Program-made: the position numbers and the translations under genes
Source of the DNA: Bugula neritina
Lineage: Eukaryota; Bryozoa; Gymnolaemata; Cheilostomatida; Bugulidae
Direction: 5' to 3'
DNA length: 64,000 nt
Assembly (NCBI GenBank): GCA_964035545.1
Contig: CAXIUT010000303.1
Coordinates: forward strand, 1-64,000
Shown: one piece after another, positions 9,932 to 21,503 of the stretch
How the letters are laid out: every line of letters starts with the position of its first letter
How positions within the stretch are numbered: the stretch's first letter is position 1
Notes under the pieces: generated by a model
Database searches by the model: none
Told to the model about the DNA's origin: nothing
What the model saw: only the letters and a program-made list of their open reading frames with translations

Positions 9932-12601
9932 TCATTGTAATGTAGACCTTTTCATTGTGATATGAATCTTTTCATTCATGCTTTTTGGTCTGTTTATTTT
10001 TGAACTATTACGACTTAAAGGTCTACCCATTTGATTTGAAATCTAAGATTCCATAGGAGACATATTATGACTATACAGTTGCTATAATGTTTATTTTGAA
10101 CTACTATGAGGTCTATCCATTTTGCCTCTTCCCCATCTATCTTCTTGGTATGGCGATTTTAATCCCTGACGTTCTGTATTGAGTATAAGTGGATTTTGTC
10201 TTTATCCTGAGGCATAATATCTGTTGTTAAAGTTGATTGCTTTGTTTTGTGTTTGTCTATTTGATGTTTATGTGATAAAATATTCTTTAGCTGGAGGTTT
10301 TGATGATATGATTGAGTGAGGTTTTTGATTAAATTGAACCTGATGAATATCTTTTTGAACTGGAGGAGGAGAAAAGTATGTAAATTTCTTTTCAGAATGT
10401 TCTCTACTCGTTGGTCTTGGTTCATATATTATATGCTGAGGAGAGTGTATTCTAGATGGTGGTCTTACAACTTGTTCTTTAGCATGACTAATAAGGTTTC
10501 CTTTTTGTTCTGTATGATATTGTGGTTGTGATACTTGTTTGATGGGAGTTGAAGGTTGTATTTGATAGATATTATTGAAATTAAGATGAGCTTTTTATTT
10601 AGAAACTGATCTATTAATCTGTTAAACTTTCCTATTGCTTTGTTCTTGATTAATTTTGCCATAAGAATAGTGATTAGGCGATTGTTGATGAAAATAATGT
10701 CTATTTTGATTGATAGGACTATTAAAAGTTTATTGCTTTTTATTTAGAGGATGAATTTGGATTGGTGGTGGTGAATGGTTGATTCTTTGAGGTTCTACTG
10801 CTATATTTATTTGAGGTTTTTGCTTTATATTATTTATATAGTTTTTATCTTATTGATTAGAATATTGATTATGTTATCTAAAACTATTTCTTATAGGAAA
10901 TGCAGTACCTTTTATAGCTTTTATTTTTGGTTATTCAGGAATAGCATAGCTACTGACAATACTTTCTTCTATTCTTTTAGTTGGACTAGGTTTCATTATT
11001 TACTTCTGTTGCTGATTTAGTATTAGATCTACTTCTTTGACTTCATCTATTCTACTTTTAAAATCTTGATTAAAAGTATTTTTTAATGTTTATTTCTATT
11101 CTTTTCCAGGAAAGTAGTAATTTTATATTTTATGAGGCATTTTTCTTTATTGATTTGATACCGTTTTCTTTAAACCTTCATTGAAGATAGCATATCTTGA
11201 TTTTAACTTTCCTGTCTGACCTCCTTCTTCATCTTTATCTGTTATCATTTTTTATTATTTATCTTTCAAAACTCTACTAAACTAAGAACTTTATCTTGAC
11301 TTGTTTGATCTGCTGGATCTTATTGTATTTTTCGATTGCAAAAGACCAAGAGCTGTCTGATAATCATGTAGAGTATTTTATATTCTATCACAAGCAAAAT
11401 CAGGAGCTTTTGGACAAACTAGATCTTACTTGATGGGTCTTTAACTTTTATTAAAAAGTCCATTTTTTCTGAGATCTTGCTATGAAACAAGAGGAAGTTA
11501 GAAGATATTAGTCCTGATTGAAAGATATCTTCTCTATTAATTAATAGTGAGTTTAATTGGTTGAGCTGATCCAATTTTTTATTCTTTCTTATTAATTTTT
11601 TTAGTAGAACTATAGTTATGTTGATACTATTAAACTAAAGACTACCTAGCGTCATGTGATAAATTGGGACTATGATTATTTTTATGTGATTTAAGATCAT
11701 TGAATGCTTCTTGGGACAACTTATCAGGAGTTGTCATGGTGTAGTGTTTACTTAAAACTTAGAAAGGATGATCAGTTGTATAGATAAGACTTTATTCTAT
11801 TTGATTAGGATGTAAATTAAGAGATATTGATTTTTAGTTGGGATGATCTGATAAATAAAAATGTGATATTTATTGATTTTTTTATGCAGAAACAGGTGAT
11901 AATTCTAAAGATTGTTTTATTTTTGAAAATTATTATATTTATTTCAAAACATTGCTTTTTAGTATAAGAATTTTAAATTATAGCCAGCCTTTTATATTAT
12001 TAGCCCCTTACTTGTATCGTTATATCATTTAGACTTTCTTTTTAAGTTAGCGTTATTGTTTTTATTTTTAGTTTTTTGTTGAAATAGTTGACCCACTATG
12101 AAAGCTAGAGTTTTTTTTCAATATAGTTACTTATTTTTTAGTCTTACTTTATTTTTTAAATTTATTTAAGCACTCTTTCAATCTATTTGTTACTAAATTT
12201 GATACAATTTAATAAAATGAAGTCAGATTAGTGAAGTTATAGGTTAGAGCAGGTTTATTCTGGTTTTTCTTTTTGAAAGGAAGACCATAATGGTTATCAA
12301 TGTTCTATATTTTTTGTTGATATTATTAAAAATAATGATTGCTGGCAGTTCCATAGGAATTTACTTCTGATATCTAGAAAATATGTTTTTATTTTTTTAT
12401 ATCAGCAGTTGGATGAGTTGGTTGTTAGAGTTTTTATTCAGAAACAACTTCGATTATCGAAGAAGCGTACCTTAGAAACATGGGATCAAAGGAATTAGAA
12501 GCCTCCTCTTAGGGTTTTTTATTAAGAGAAGATGAGTGAGTTGATTTTTGTGAGTCTAGTGGAAATGCGTAAGAATATTTATCTACTTTGTTTTTTTCCA
12601 T
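9932..12601 (-). CDS. Large low-complexity hypothetical protein
   Basis: A single intronless frame of 889 codons. Composition is rich in Lys, Asn, Ser, Gln, Pro and Ile, with a short basic middle and many proline-flanked segments; I see no catalytic motif, membrane segment or zinc finger. Probably an intrinsically disordered, possibly phosphorylated structural or signalling protein, but no function can be given. Start ATG 12599-12601 is the first in frame; the divergent FHA gene starts at 12875, leaving a 273-bp shared upstream region. The length is an exact multiple of three, which supports the frame call. Confidence 0.75.
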
Positions 12602-12874
12602 TTATTTTTATTATAAAAATTATCGCTGATTAATGTTAAATTCTTCTGAAAGAATGTTGTTAGAAACACTTTTTTTGTACTATTTATTTCCATATTTTGT
12701 TTAAAACTTTCACCCACAAAATTAAAAAATATTTATTCTCTTATGCATTATTATTAATAACACAATATAGAATTCATATTATCTTTATTTTAAAGAGTAA
12801 AAATTTCAAGAATATCCATTATTATTGGACATTTTTTTATTACTATCATATCAAAATGATTTATTAATGTTTTT
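12602..12874. promoter_or_regulatory. Divergent intergenic region
   Basis: AT-rich 273-bp gap between two divergent start codons (12601 on minus, 12875 on plus). It must contain both promoters, but I can point to no specific element. Confidence 0.4.
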
Positions 12875-14251
12875 ATGTAAAATTATTAACTTTTCTGGAA
12901 TCAAGAAATAGCAATTCATCGTCATGGAGAACTCCTCATTGACTGGGACCTCTTTATTCGCAACTTCTCCAAGGCTGTCAACCAACATTCTCACTTATAG
13001 CTTAATTCTATTCAAAAATAGTTCCTCAAGAGCAAGATAGATCCTCGTCAAACTAACCAAATCTTTAAAAATGCCTTTCTTCTTTTCTCTAGAGACTACT
13101 GGGACATCCCCAGCAATCGTCAGAGACTGTTTAAAATGAAGATGAACCTGACTGGTTTGCCTAGATTGAAATTGTTGACAGGTTCATAGAGTCAAAAAAT
13201 ATTGATAGGAATTTAATATAAAAGCCAAAAAGGATAAATAGTAAGTAAAAACTATGAATTAAGATAAAATATGATTCATGAGTTGGATAGCAAGGGATAC
13301 TAGGTGTCAGATCGATCAGTGATAGAGAAAGATTTTTTAACAGTGGGTGGAAATAAAGAGAATGACATCGAAATGGGATAGTGTTTCTATGTGAATGGTG
13401 GACATTTGAAGTTGATGTGCACTCATACTGAGAAAAGAACAATAAAAAAATCATATTTTTAAGAAAGTAAATAGTAGATATAGATTCTAACTGATTGGTA
13501 TATCCGAGATGTTTCTAAATCCAATCGATTAAGGTATCTTTTAGACAGTCCTTTCAAGTATGTAATAGTTAAGCCAGGAATGATGCTAAGTTTGGGATTT
13601 ACTGATGATATTTAGATCAGAATAGATAAGATAGGTTTTAGTACAAGTGGAGATGTGATGATGAGTTTACAGGAATACTAGCAAATTAATAATCTACTTA
13701 ATGCTGATCGAATTAACTTTATGGGTTAAATTGATAAATCAGTTCCTTTGAAAACTGTTCTTGATGTTGATTTTAGAGAAATCACTCCTAAAGATATTTA
13801 AGAACTTTATAAAGAAGGACATTACTATCCTTAATTTAAAGTGGATAATCAATCAAAAAAGAGTAAAGACAAAGAAATACCAGCTTTGAGTTTTTCAGTA
13901 ATAAACAAAAGAACTTTTACTTGCGAAAAATATACATCAAAAAGTAATATGTTTACAGTTGGCCGATCATAGGAATGCACATTCAGAGTTAACAGCATAT
14001 CAATGAGAAAGGAAGAAGTAACATTTCAGTTAATAAACAATTTTTGGACTGTAAGAAGCGTTCAGGCTGAAACAAGCAATTTAGAACATAACATGCCTTC
14101 TGTTTATTTAACTAAATAAAAATACATAGAAGAGGGCAGGAATTCCAATCGTTTGAGGTTACGAGAAGGTCGTCCTTATATATTGAGAGGAAAATTGTTC
14201 TAAATAAAGGTGGAATTGAAGTAACCAGAAGTGAAGGAAGAGTAGTATTGA
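12875..14251 (+). CDS. Protein with two FHA-like domains
   Basis: 458 residues, intronless. Two segments look like forkhead-associated phosphothreonine-binding folds: the first around residues 145-220 (VGGNKENDIE ... VNGGHLKLMC, the GG/NDI pattern with a following HL), the second around residues 340-410 (FTVGRSQECTFRVNS-type start, then a strand ending in FWTVRSV). The canonical Ser-x-x-His is clear in neither, so binding may be altered. The N-terminus (WDLFIRNFSKAV) is helical. Ciliates carry many FHA proteins of unknown role. Start ATG 12875 is the earliest in the frame. The stop is 18 bp before the next start, and the two may be co-regulated. Confidence 0.75.
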
Positions 14252-14269
14252 TCGGATAGTTTATAATAT

Positions 14270-15358
14270 ATGTAGTAAACTAGGTTAAAAGATCTGGAGT
14301 CATTTTGGACTTCAACCTAACTCACCAACTATATCATCAATATGGTCGAATAAGCCAAATTAGATGTACATCATATCACCAACTACTGTGTCTATTTATT
14401 TTACAAGGGAGCAAACAAGAATTAAGAATTAGTCGATATTAATTATTTAATTGTGCTGGGGAAGGGATTTCCTTTAAGTGCTCCTAGAGTGCATTTTTTG
14501 TCTCAATAGATAGTACTCGGACTGAATGGGTATAAAGATTACTGCAGAGAGATAATAGATTGGAACATAAAAAGTCAGTTGAAGGATTTAGTTCTGAAAA
14601 TTCCTGAGTTTGTATAAAAATTAGAAAAAGGAAGTAAGGCTATATAAGACTTGCAAAGTATAGGTGAATATCATATGAAAAACATCTATAATTACTCAAT
14701 TTTGAAGCAATTGGTGGATTATGGTCCTTACATAGGTTTTTAAACTACAACAGACCAAGTTATTTCCTATGTGATATCAATAACATCAACTCATTTTGTC
14801 TTGTTCAAACCTTTCACTCAACCTCTGTGGGAAAATAACAAATTAATAGTGCCTATTTAGTAAGAACTAAGAGAAATGAAGATTGAATTTGTTGCCGATA
14901 TTCAGGGATTATTAGATATCGTACATGATAGAAGTTAAAAAAATTAATATGTTTTTAGATTCAAAGGAACAGACAAAAAGAACGAGTCATTTTTTATTTG
15001 GAAAAAGAAGTTAAGAATAACTAAAAGCAAACAGATGATTTAATTTTTATTGAAGTGTTTTAAAAAATTGAAAGGATAAATCTAACTATCAATAATTGAA
15101 ATATAAACAAATGCTGAAGAAGTAGCCCTTATAAAATAGGTCCATTTACTATAACAAAAAATAGGTCAATATCTCAATCGCTAAAATGTAAAAGAACTAT
15201 CGAAAGGCTACCAAAAGCTAGTAGAATACTACTAAAGTATAGGTCTGCCTTACCAAGAAGTATACCTCAGAAAAATAGCTTCTTTACTAAACCGCTAGGA
15301 TATCAGGTTGATAATGGCTGAAGTATCTCCTTTGATTAAGAGAAAATAATCGATATGA
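14270..15358 (+). CDS. Hypothetical protein with UBC-like N-terminal domain
   Basis: 362 residues, intronless. Residues about 30-90 have the look of a ubiquitin-conjugating (UBC/RWD) fold: a beta-hairpin (YCVYLFYKGA), then LIVLGKGFPLSAPRVHFLS, which parallels the hydrophobic-Pro-x-x-Pro-x-Val segment of E2 enzymes. I see no active-site Cys at the expected place, so it would be a UEV-like, non-catalytic variant. The rest is helical with Lys-rich segments and no known motif. Its TGA (15356-15358) lies only 6 bp from the stop of the convergent thioesterase gene. The UBC assignment is tentative. Confidence 0.6.
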
Positions 15359-15364
15359 TTGATA

Positions 15365-16657
15365 TCAGTGATCAATTTGTGTTAATTTTTGTACTCTTCG
15401 CATTGATTCAATATAAAGGTAGCTCTCTTTCAAACTTTCTGGATAAACTTTGCAAATTTCATCGCCAATGGGGTGTTCGTATGTTATGTGGATTAGGTTT
15501 GTTTGAGCCTTTTTGCCTGAAAGGGAAAAGTTAGTACAACTAACAATCACATGCAAGAAACGTTCAGTAGTATACGTTACTCTTGCTTTGAGTTAGATAT
15601 AGCTGCCGATTTCTACTGGACCAAGAAACTGAACTTAGTCAATATTAGTGATCGATGGAAGATTTGATCCTGGTAGAAATTTAGTCGCACAAATCCATCC
15701 TACTTCATATCCATAGCGAAGGATATGTCCTCCAAAAATCTTTCCGCTTAGATTTTTTTCTTACACATGCATAAGCATGGTGTTGTTGGTGATAGTCGAG
15801 TTGATGGTGCGGTAGATATGAGATAGTGTACTACTTTTCATTGTTTTTAGGAGGTTGTGTATAACAGCTGATTCTTAGTAAGTTGGAGGAGTGGTTTCTA
15901 ATCCTCTTTTAATTTAATTTTTTCTAGCTATTTGTCTTTCTTTTCCTAACTAGTTGATTATAGTAAAAATTTACTGTTAATTATCTAGTTTGAGTGTTGG
16001 CACTTGATATGACTTGCCTGTAGCTTTATTTCTAGCTACCATTACGAAATTAGCTGAACATGCCAACCTTTCCTTGCCTTCTATTTCCTGTAACACATCA
16101 ATATGCACTTCCATAGAACTTTTTCCTACATAAGACACATATCCTGACAACTTGCAATCTATTGCATTAGAAATAGGATAATAAAATTCTATTTCATCTA
16201 CTGCAGCTGTTACTACAATGAATTAGGAATCATTCATATCGAGAGGTTGATCTGTTTGAGGATTACAATAACGATAACCAACGTTTGCAGCAATATAGTC
16301 CATTAGTTAGAGGAGACGACCTACTCTAATGCTAGCACTGGAAAATTGTGTCATCTTTTTTCTGAGATTAGGATTGTTTTAGAAAGGTAAGGTGATTTGA
16401 TAGAAGCTGTGAGAAGGAGTAGAGAAAGAAGTTGTTTATTTTAGTCTTTATTAAGCCTATGAGACATTAATATGAAAATTTGAGCTGTCAAAGAAAGTTT
16501 ATACCACTCTATCTTTGATGTTTTAAGATGGTTGAAGGTTAAGCATTTTTTATGGACGATAAAGAAGAGCAGTTTATGTGACAGATTTCATATATTTATG
16601 AGCAGTGAAAGGAGAAGTGGTTTTTGAGAAAGATTTTACAATGTTTTTGAATAGCAT
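15365..16657 (-). CDS. Acyl-CoA thioesterase with two hotdog domains (ACOT9-like)
   Basis: 430 residues, intronless. The N-terminus is basic/hydroxylated with no acidic residues for the first 40 positions, compatible with mitochondrial import. Two tandem hotdog domains follow: first around residues 100-230 (DYIAANVGYRYCNP, VVTAAVDEIEFYYPISNAID), second around residues 290-400 (MLMHVEEKNLSGKIFGGHILR, the His/Gly motif of the family). This layout matches ACOT9/10-type mitochondrial thioesterases that hydrolyse acyl-CoA to free acid and CoA. Start ATG 16655-16657; the divergent kinase-like gene begins 157 bp away. Confidence 0.87.
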
Positions 16658-16814
16658 AGTATCAATAGATGATATTTGTAGTGTTATTATGATAAAGTTA
16701 ATATAAATAAAGATATTTATTGTCGTATTATGGGATGATTATTTAAAGTTAGCTAGTTTGTTATTTTTGGATTAAAATAAATTTAGGATAATGTTAGTTA
16801 GAACCCTATAATCG

Positions 16815-18067
16815 ATGGATAGTACAACTCCTCATTCAAAATATAATCGCAAAGAAAGATTGAAAACTCTAGGAACCACTGATACCTACGACTTTGAAAC
16901 CTTTGTCAAGTAAAACAAAAAGAAACATCAGTAAAGTAAATCCAGAATCAAAAATAAACATCTAACAAAAAATAAAAAACACAACACCAGTATCAACTCA
17001 GCACTACTACAAACTAGAGGAATTGATGGCACTCCGAGAGCCAAAGGAAAAAGACTTATGAGTATTACACAAAATTAACATAAAAAAACATTGGAGAGCC
17101 AAGAAGATATTGTGCCTGTCAAAAGGGTCACTAGTACTTTGAAGAAATGTTTAAGACAAGTTGAAGAAGGATATAAGTTATAAGCTTTTAAAGTTCTTAA
17201 CATGATATATTCAAGTGGAGTATCTTAGTTTTACACAGCTAAACTGGGTCGAGATGGGTGTAAATACACTTTAATCAAGACAAAATAGCATACATTTAAA
17301 CACTATGAAAAATAGCAGAAGATGTATAATGAGTTATGCAGAGATTTGAATAAAAACGAAAGAAAAATGTTGTTGAAAACGCATTATCTTTGGAAGTAAA
17401 AGAAAAATAATGTAGTTGTTACTGATAATTATCTGAATGTCAACTGGAAAGATGTATTTTTATTTGTATTTAGGATAAATTTTACCTTTTTCTCAACCTC
17501 TTCAAAAACAATACACCACTACTAAGTGATTTTATTCAGCAAATAACAGCTAATATACTTTGTATGAGTCGAACAGGTCGAGCTTTTGGCAATTTGAGTT
17601 TATAGTCAGTATATTTTCCTCTTCATAAAGGAAATCTTCAATCATAAGGTTTTTATAAACTTGGAAATATATCTAGCTGCATTAAAGCTTCAAACAAACA
17701 CTAATTTCTATCATTATCGATCCTTTATAGAACTCCTCCTTAAATTTTAAACTTAATTCTTTTTTAGGAATGTTAACCTTTTGATCGAGACTACTTGGAA
17801 CAGATAACATAATTACATGAAGGTTGGCAGGTAGATGTATGGTCTTTAGGCATTATGGTGTTGGAGTTGCTCAATGGAGGACCTTTATCTTTATAGGGAA
17901 GTGACTGTTTCAAGTTGATAGATTTACAAAGATAGCTATTGATTAGGTATAGTTATTTGTTGTAGAAATTGGATGAGGGGATATTGATTTGTTTGTCAAA
18001 TATGTTGAGTTTCAATCCTGGGAGTAGACCTCATCCTTTATAGATACTGCAGTTGTTAGGAAATTGA
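16815..18067 (+). CDS. Protein kinase-like protein, probable pseudokinase
   Basis: 410 residues with a C-terminal kinase fold. The C-lobe is clear: YRTPPEIL (APE-like), DVWSLGIMVLELLNGGP (subdomain IX), and NMLSFNPGSRPHPLEIL (subdomain XI Arg). The catalytic positions are degraded: the HRD-loop region reads FGNLSLESVYF and the DFG region reads YKLGNISS, so both metal/catalytic Asp are missing. A possible beta-3 Lys is present in YTLIKT. One 20-nt intron at 17454-17473. The basic N-terminal 110 residues are disordered. A scaffold or regulatory role is inferred from the missing residues. Confidence 0.8.
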
Positions 18068-18229
18068 TAAATTAAGATTTTTTTATTTATTATTTAAACA
18101 AATATGTATAACTATATGTGATCTAGTTAATTATCATTTATTTTCTTTTTAAGTCACATAAATATCAATTATTTATTACCTTTAATATTTAATATTTAAC
18201 TCTAATAATTAAATTATTGTTGAATAAGG

Positions 18230-19482
18230 ATGAGTTTTTCAAACTATATCGACCCCGTTCGTTGTTTCCAACTTGTTTCTGGAGTAGCTGGTATCTATAT
18301 CAGTTACTTGGTGACAGGAGTCATTCATTAGTCAATGTAATATTGTCTGAACATAGGATGAAACAAGGATACTAGAATGACGCTACCGGTTAATCATAAA
18401 AGTTTAGCTGGGCTGCTGGTTTTCTCATTTTCCCTTGCGGAATAACATTCTTGATCGGTGCTTTGGTCAACAAATATCAAATTAAACCTGAAGAAAGAAC
18501 TTAAATACCTGCTAAAAATGCTGCGTTATGCGGAGTTACTGTCGCTATCTCAACTTTGACTTATACCTATGCTATCTATCTAACTAACTATCCAGTGGTT
18601 ATGATGTTCAAGTCTTGCAACATATTATCAGTCATTTTGGTGGGCGTGATGTGTTCAGGAGTCAAAGATAAAAAATTGAAATTAGGCATAAAAAAAATCA
18701 TAGTGGGAGTAGTTGTAACTATAGGTATCATAATATTCAAGGCAATGGATCCAAATCTCAAAGAATCATAAGGAAAGACCTAGGCAACAGGAATCATACT
18801 CTTACTCGTATCATTGCTAGCCGATGGTTTTCTTCCTGATTTCCAAGCAGTTATAAAAACAGAATTCAAGCCACTACCCATGTAGATGTTAGTAGCTATC
18901 AACAAGTGGGTCAGCATCATATCCATCATCTATTCTTGCATTTTATTCGAGATAGTTGAAATGTGTGTCTTCATTATGACTCATAGTAAATTTTTAGTTC
19001 ATATGCTGTTGATGGGAGTGCTGAGTACCGTTGGGCAAATGTTCGTCTATCGCATGATCAAACAGTTCAAACAACATTTTGTACCCTTTGTCATCACCAC
19101 CAGAAAAATATTTACAGTAGGATTAAGCATACTTGTCTATCATCACGAAACCAACTTCTTTCAAATATTGGGTCTCTTCGTTGTCTTTCTAGTTGTCACA
19201 TTTGAGTTTGTTTCTGAACTTTGTAACGAGAAAAAGGAAGAGATCAAATCTGGCAGTGAGCAACAGATGGAATCCACTGGAAGAAATGGTGCTATGAGTC
19301 TCACTGAACCGTAAGTTGAACCTTCACCTAGACAGTAAGATATTAAAGACTCTAGAGATGCAGGTTCTACGATCGAGAACGAGAGAGAGGCATACGAGAA
19401 GCGAATGACTGGAGAGCATGCGTAAGGTGATCATGTAATTAGACCAGCATTTTAGAAGAACGGTATCGAGTCCAAACAGTGA
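18230..19482 (+). CDS. SLC35B-family nucleotide(-sugar) transporter 1
   Basis: 410 residues, about ten transmembrane helices, UAA/SLC35B family of Golgi/ER nucleotide-sugar or nucleotide antiporters. Diagnostic text: VMMFKSCNILSVILVGV, GLADGFLPDFQ-like loop, HFVPFVITTRKIFTVGLSIL (the TTRK signature). Glu in GVIHES is encoded by TAG. One 20-nt intron at 18337-18356. A 75-residue charged, Ser/Glu-rich cytosolic tail follows the last helix and is not shared with its tandem neighbour. Closest functional types are SLC35B1 (ER ATP/ADP or UDP-galactose) and PAPS transporters; substrate is undecided. Confidence 0.88.
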
Positions 19483-19497
19483 TCCATACCCTTCATT

Positions 19498-20585
19498 ATG
19501 ATATATTTTAGCCACGTTATAAACTTTATGAAAACAGGATTTGATTCTCGAAAGGCTCTACATTTAGTAATCGGCATTCTGGGCATTTACTTCATCTACT
19601 CCATAACTGGACTCCTCCAAGAATCAGTGTATCCATCATTAAACTTAGCATCAAGTCTAAATATCTCAACGATGTGACTGGATAGTACGACTAATTCAAG
19701 ATTCCCTATGTGATGTTGATCTTCGTTGGTTTCTTTTCTTACATATTGGGTGCAATTTACAATCTAATCAGATATTCTCCTTCTTAGAGAGTTGACATTC
19801 CCAACAAGTATTCTTGGAAATGCGGGGCAGCAGTAGTTATAATCACCATATCCTACTCATATGCCATATATTTTACTAACTTTCCAGTAGTTATGATGAT
19901 TCGCTCTTGCAGTCTTCTCTCAGTAGTTATGGTAGGAGTGCTATTCACTGGAGTCAATGATACTGCTTTGAAGCTAGGAAAGAGAAAGATTTTGGTTGCT
20001 TTGATGGTAACTATCGGTATGATTGTGTTCAAGGTATTTGATCCTACTTAATACAAAGAACAACATCAGACTCAGGTAGTTGGAATTGGGTTGATGATTT
20101 TATCTTTAGTTGGATAAGGTTTTTTACCTGATTTTCAAGCAATAATCAAAGAAAAATATAAACCTTCACCAATAACTTTACTAGTTTAGGTCAACAAATG
20201 GACAACCATATTTACAATACTTTTTTCAATAGTAATGGGTCATTTTATGGAAATGACTATCTTTATCAGTCAACATCATTCAATTTTGATTGATATGTTG
20301 ATCATTGGAGTCCTGTCTTTTCTCGGACAAATTTTTATCTATCGATTAGTTAAGGAATTTAAACAACATATCGTGCCTTTTATCATTACTACCAGAAAAA
20401 TCTTTACTGTTGCTTTGAGTATTGGCTACTATGGACATAAATTTAGCTATTAGCAGTTGATAGGAGTAGCTATAGTGTTTGGAGCATCAGCTTATGAATT
20501 TGTCAGTGAAATCCAAAAAGATTTTGGAGATAAAACTCAGCAGAAGGTCAAAGATCAAACTCAATAGTAGAAAAAGAAATTATGA
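19498..20585 (+). CDS. SLC35B-family nucleotide(-sugar) transporter 2 (tandem paralogue)
   Basis: 355 residues. Same fold and signature positions as the gene just upstream (VVMMIRSCSLLSVVMVGV, GFLPDFQ, HIVPFIITTRKIFTVALSI), so the pair arose by tandem duplication. Divergence is substantial and the charged tail is short (Lys/Gln-rich), so the copies are old and possibly specialised for different substrates or compartments. One 20-nt intron (19629-19648) lies at the same place as in the first copy, just after the conserved QE(S). Only 15 bp separate it from the preceding stop. Confidence 0.88.
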
Positions 20586-20633
20586 TATTATGTTGTATTT
20601 AATAATCGCGATAATATTGTAGTAATATTGATA

Positions 20634-21441
20634 ATGTTTGGAGTTGACGACAAGGGATCAGTGTACTAATTTAACCATTCAGGTATTCATCGATTGACGA
20701 GATGTGGAGGGTTTAGTTGTACAACTAGAAATCAAACAACAAAGTGGTGGATGTAGTTGGTTCATAGGAGAAATGGTATAATAATGCAAATGATTACTGG
20801 TCTGTACTTGATAAAATAAATAGAAATCTTAACCGACTTATGATGGAGTTCTCGGGGGATATGGCAATTTAAGTGCTCTAGATGTTCAATTTTCACTTAG
20901 ATTTATACTTGCTTTTGTCAAAGAGAATCCTAAATTCAAAAGATAAACGGTTTTGGATTGTGGGGCAGGAATCGGAAGGATATCCAAAGAACTACTTTGT
21001 CAAGTCTTTAAAACAGTATTTTTCTTCATATTTTAGGTGGATTTGATCGATCAATGCTAGAAATTAGTGACAAAAGCCAAGTAGATACTAAGTGATAAAA
21101 ATGTCAGACATTTCTATGTGAAAGGTCTCCAACAATTTGAGTTTTAGTAAAAATACGATTGCATTTGGATCCAGTGGGTATTGTCTCAGCTGAACGACTA
21201 AGATGCTATTACCTTTTTAAAGAAGGCGAAAAAGGCTTTGAATGAAGGTGGAATCATAGTATTGAAAGAAAATCATTGCAAATCAGGATTCGTAGTTGAT
21301 AAATAGGATTTTAGTGTGACTAGATCCCCTGATTTATTTAAGAAGTTGATAATTGGGGCTGGTTTGACTATTGCAAAGTAGGAGAATCAATAGAACTGGC
21401 CTAAAGATTTATTTAACATTCGTATGTATGCGCTAATATGA
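20634..21441 (+). CDS. Alpha-N-terminal protein methyltransferase (NTMT1-like)
   Basis: 248-residue SAM-dependent methyltransferase of the NTMT1/NRMT family, which methylates the alpha-amino group of proteins beginning X-Pro-Lys after Met removal. Motifs: WYNNANDYW, PTYDGVLGGYG, then motif I LDCGAGIGRISKELL (about residue 95), the D of VDLID, and IWIQWVLSQLND. Three introns are needed: 20663-20682 and 20804-20823 (20 nt each) and 21016-21036, which is 21 nt and one of the few exceptions to the 20-nt rule; the total coding length is then a multiple of three. Length fits the family. Confidence 0.9.
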
Positions 21442-21503
21442 TGATCTATAAGAACTATTCTGAGATGTTCTGATGTTTAATAAGAAATATATAAATAATA
21501 TCC

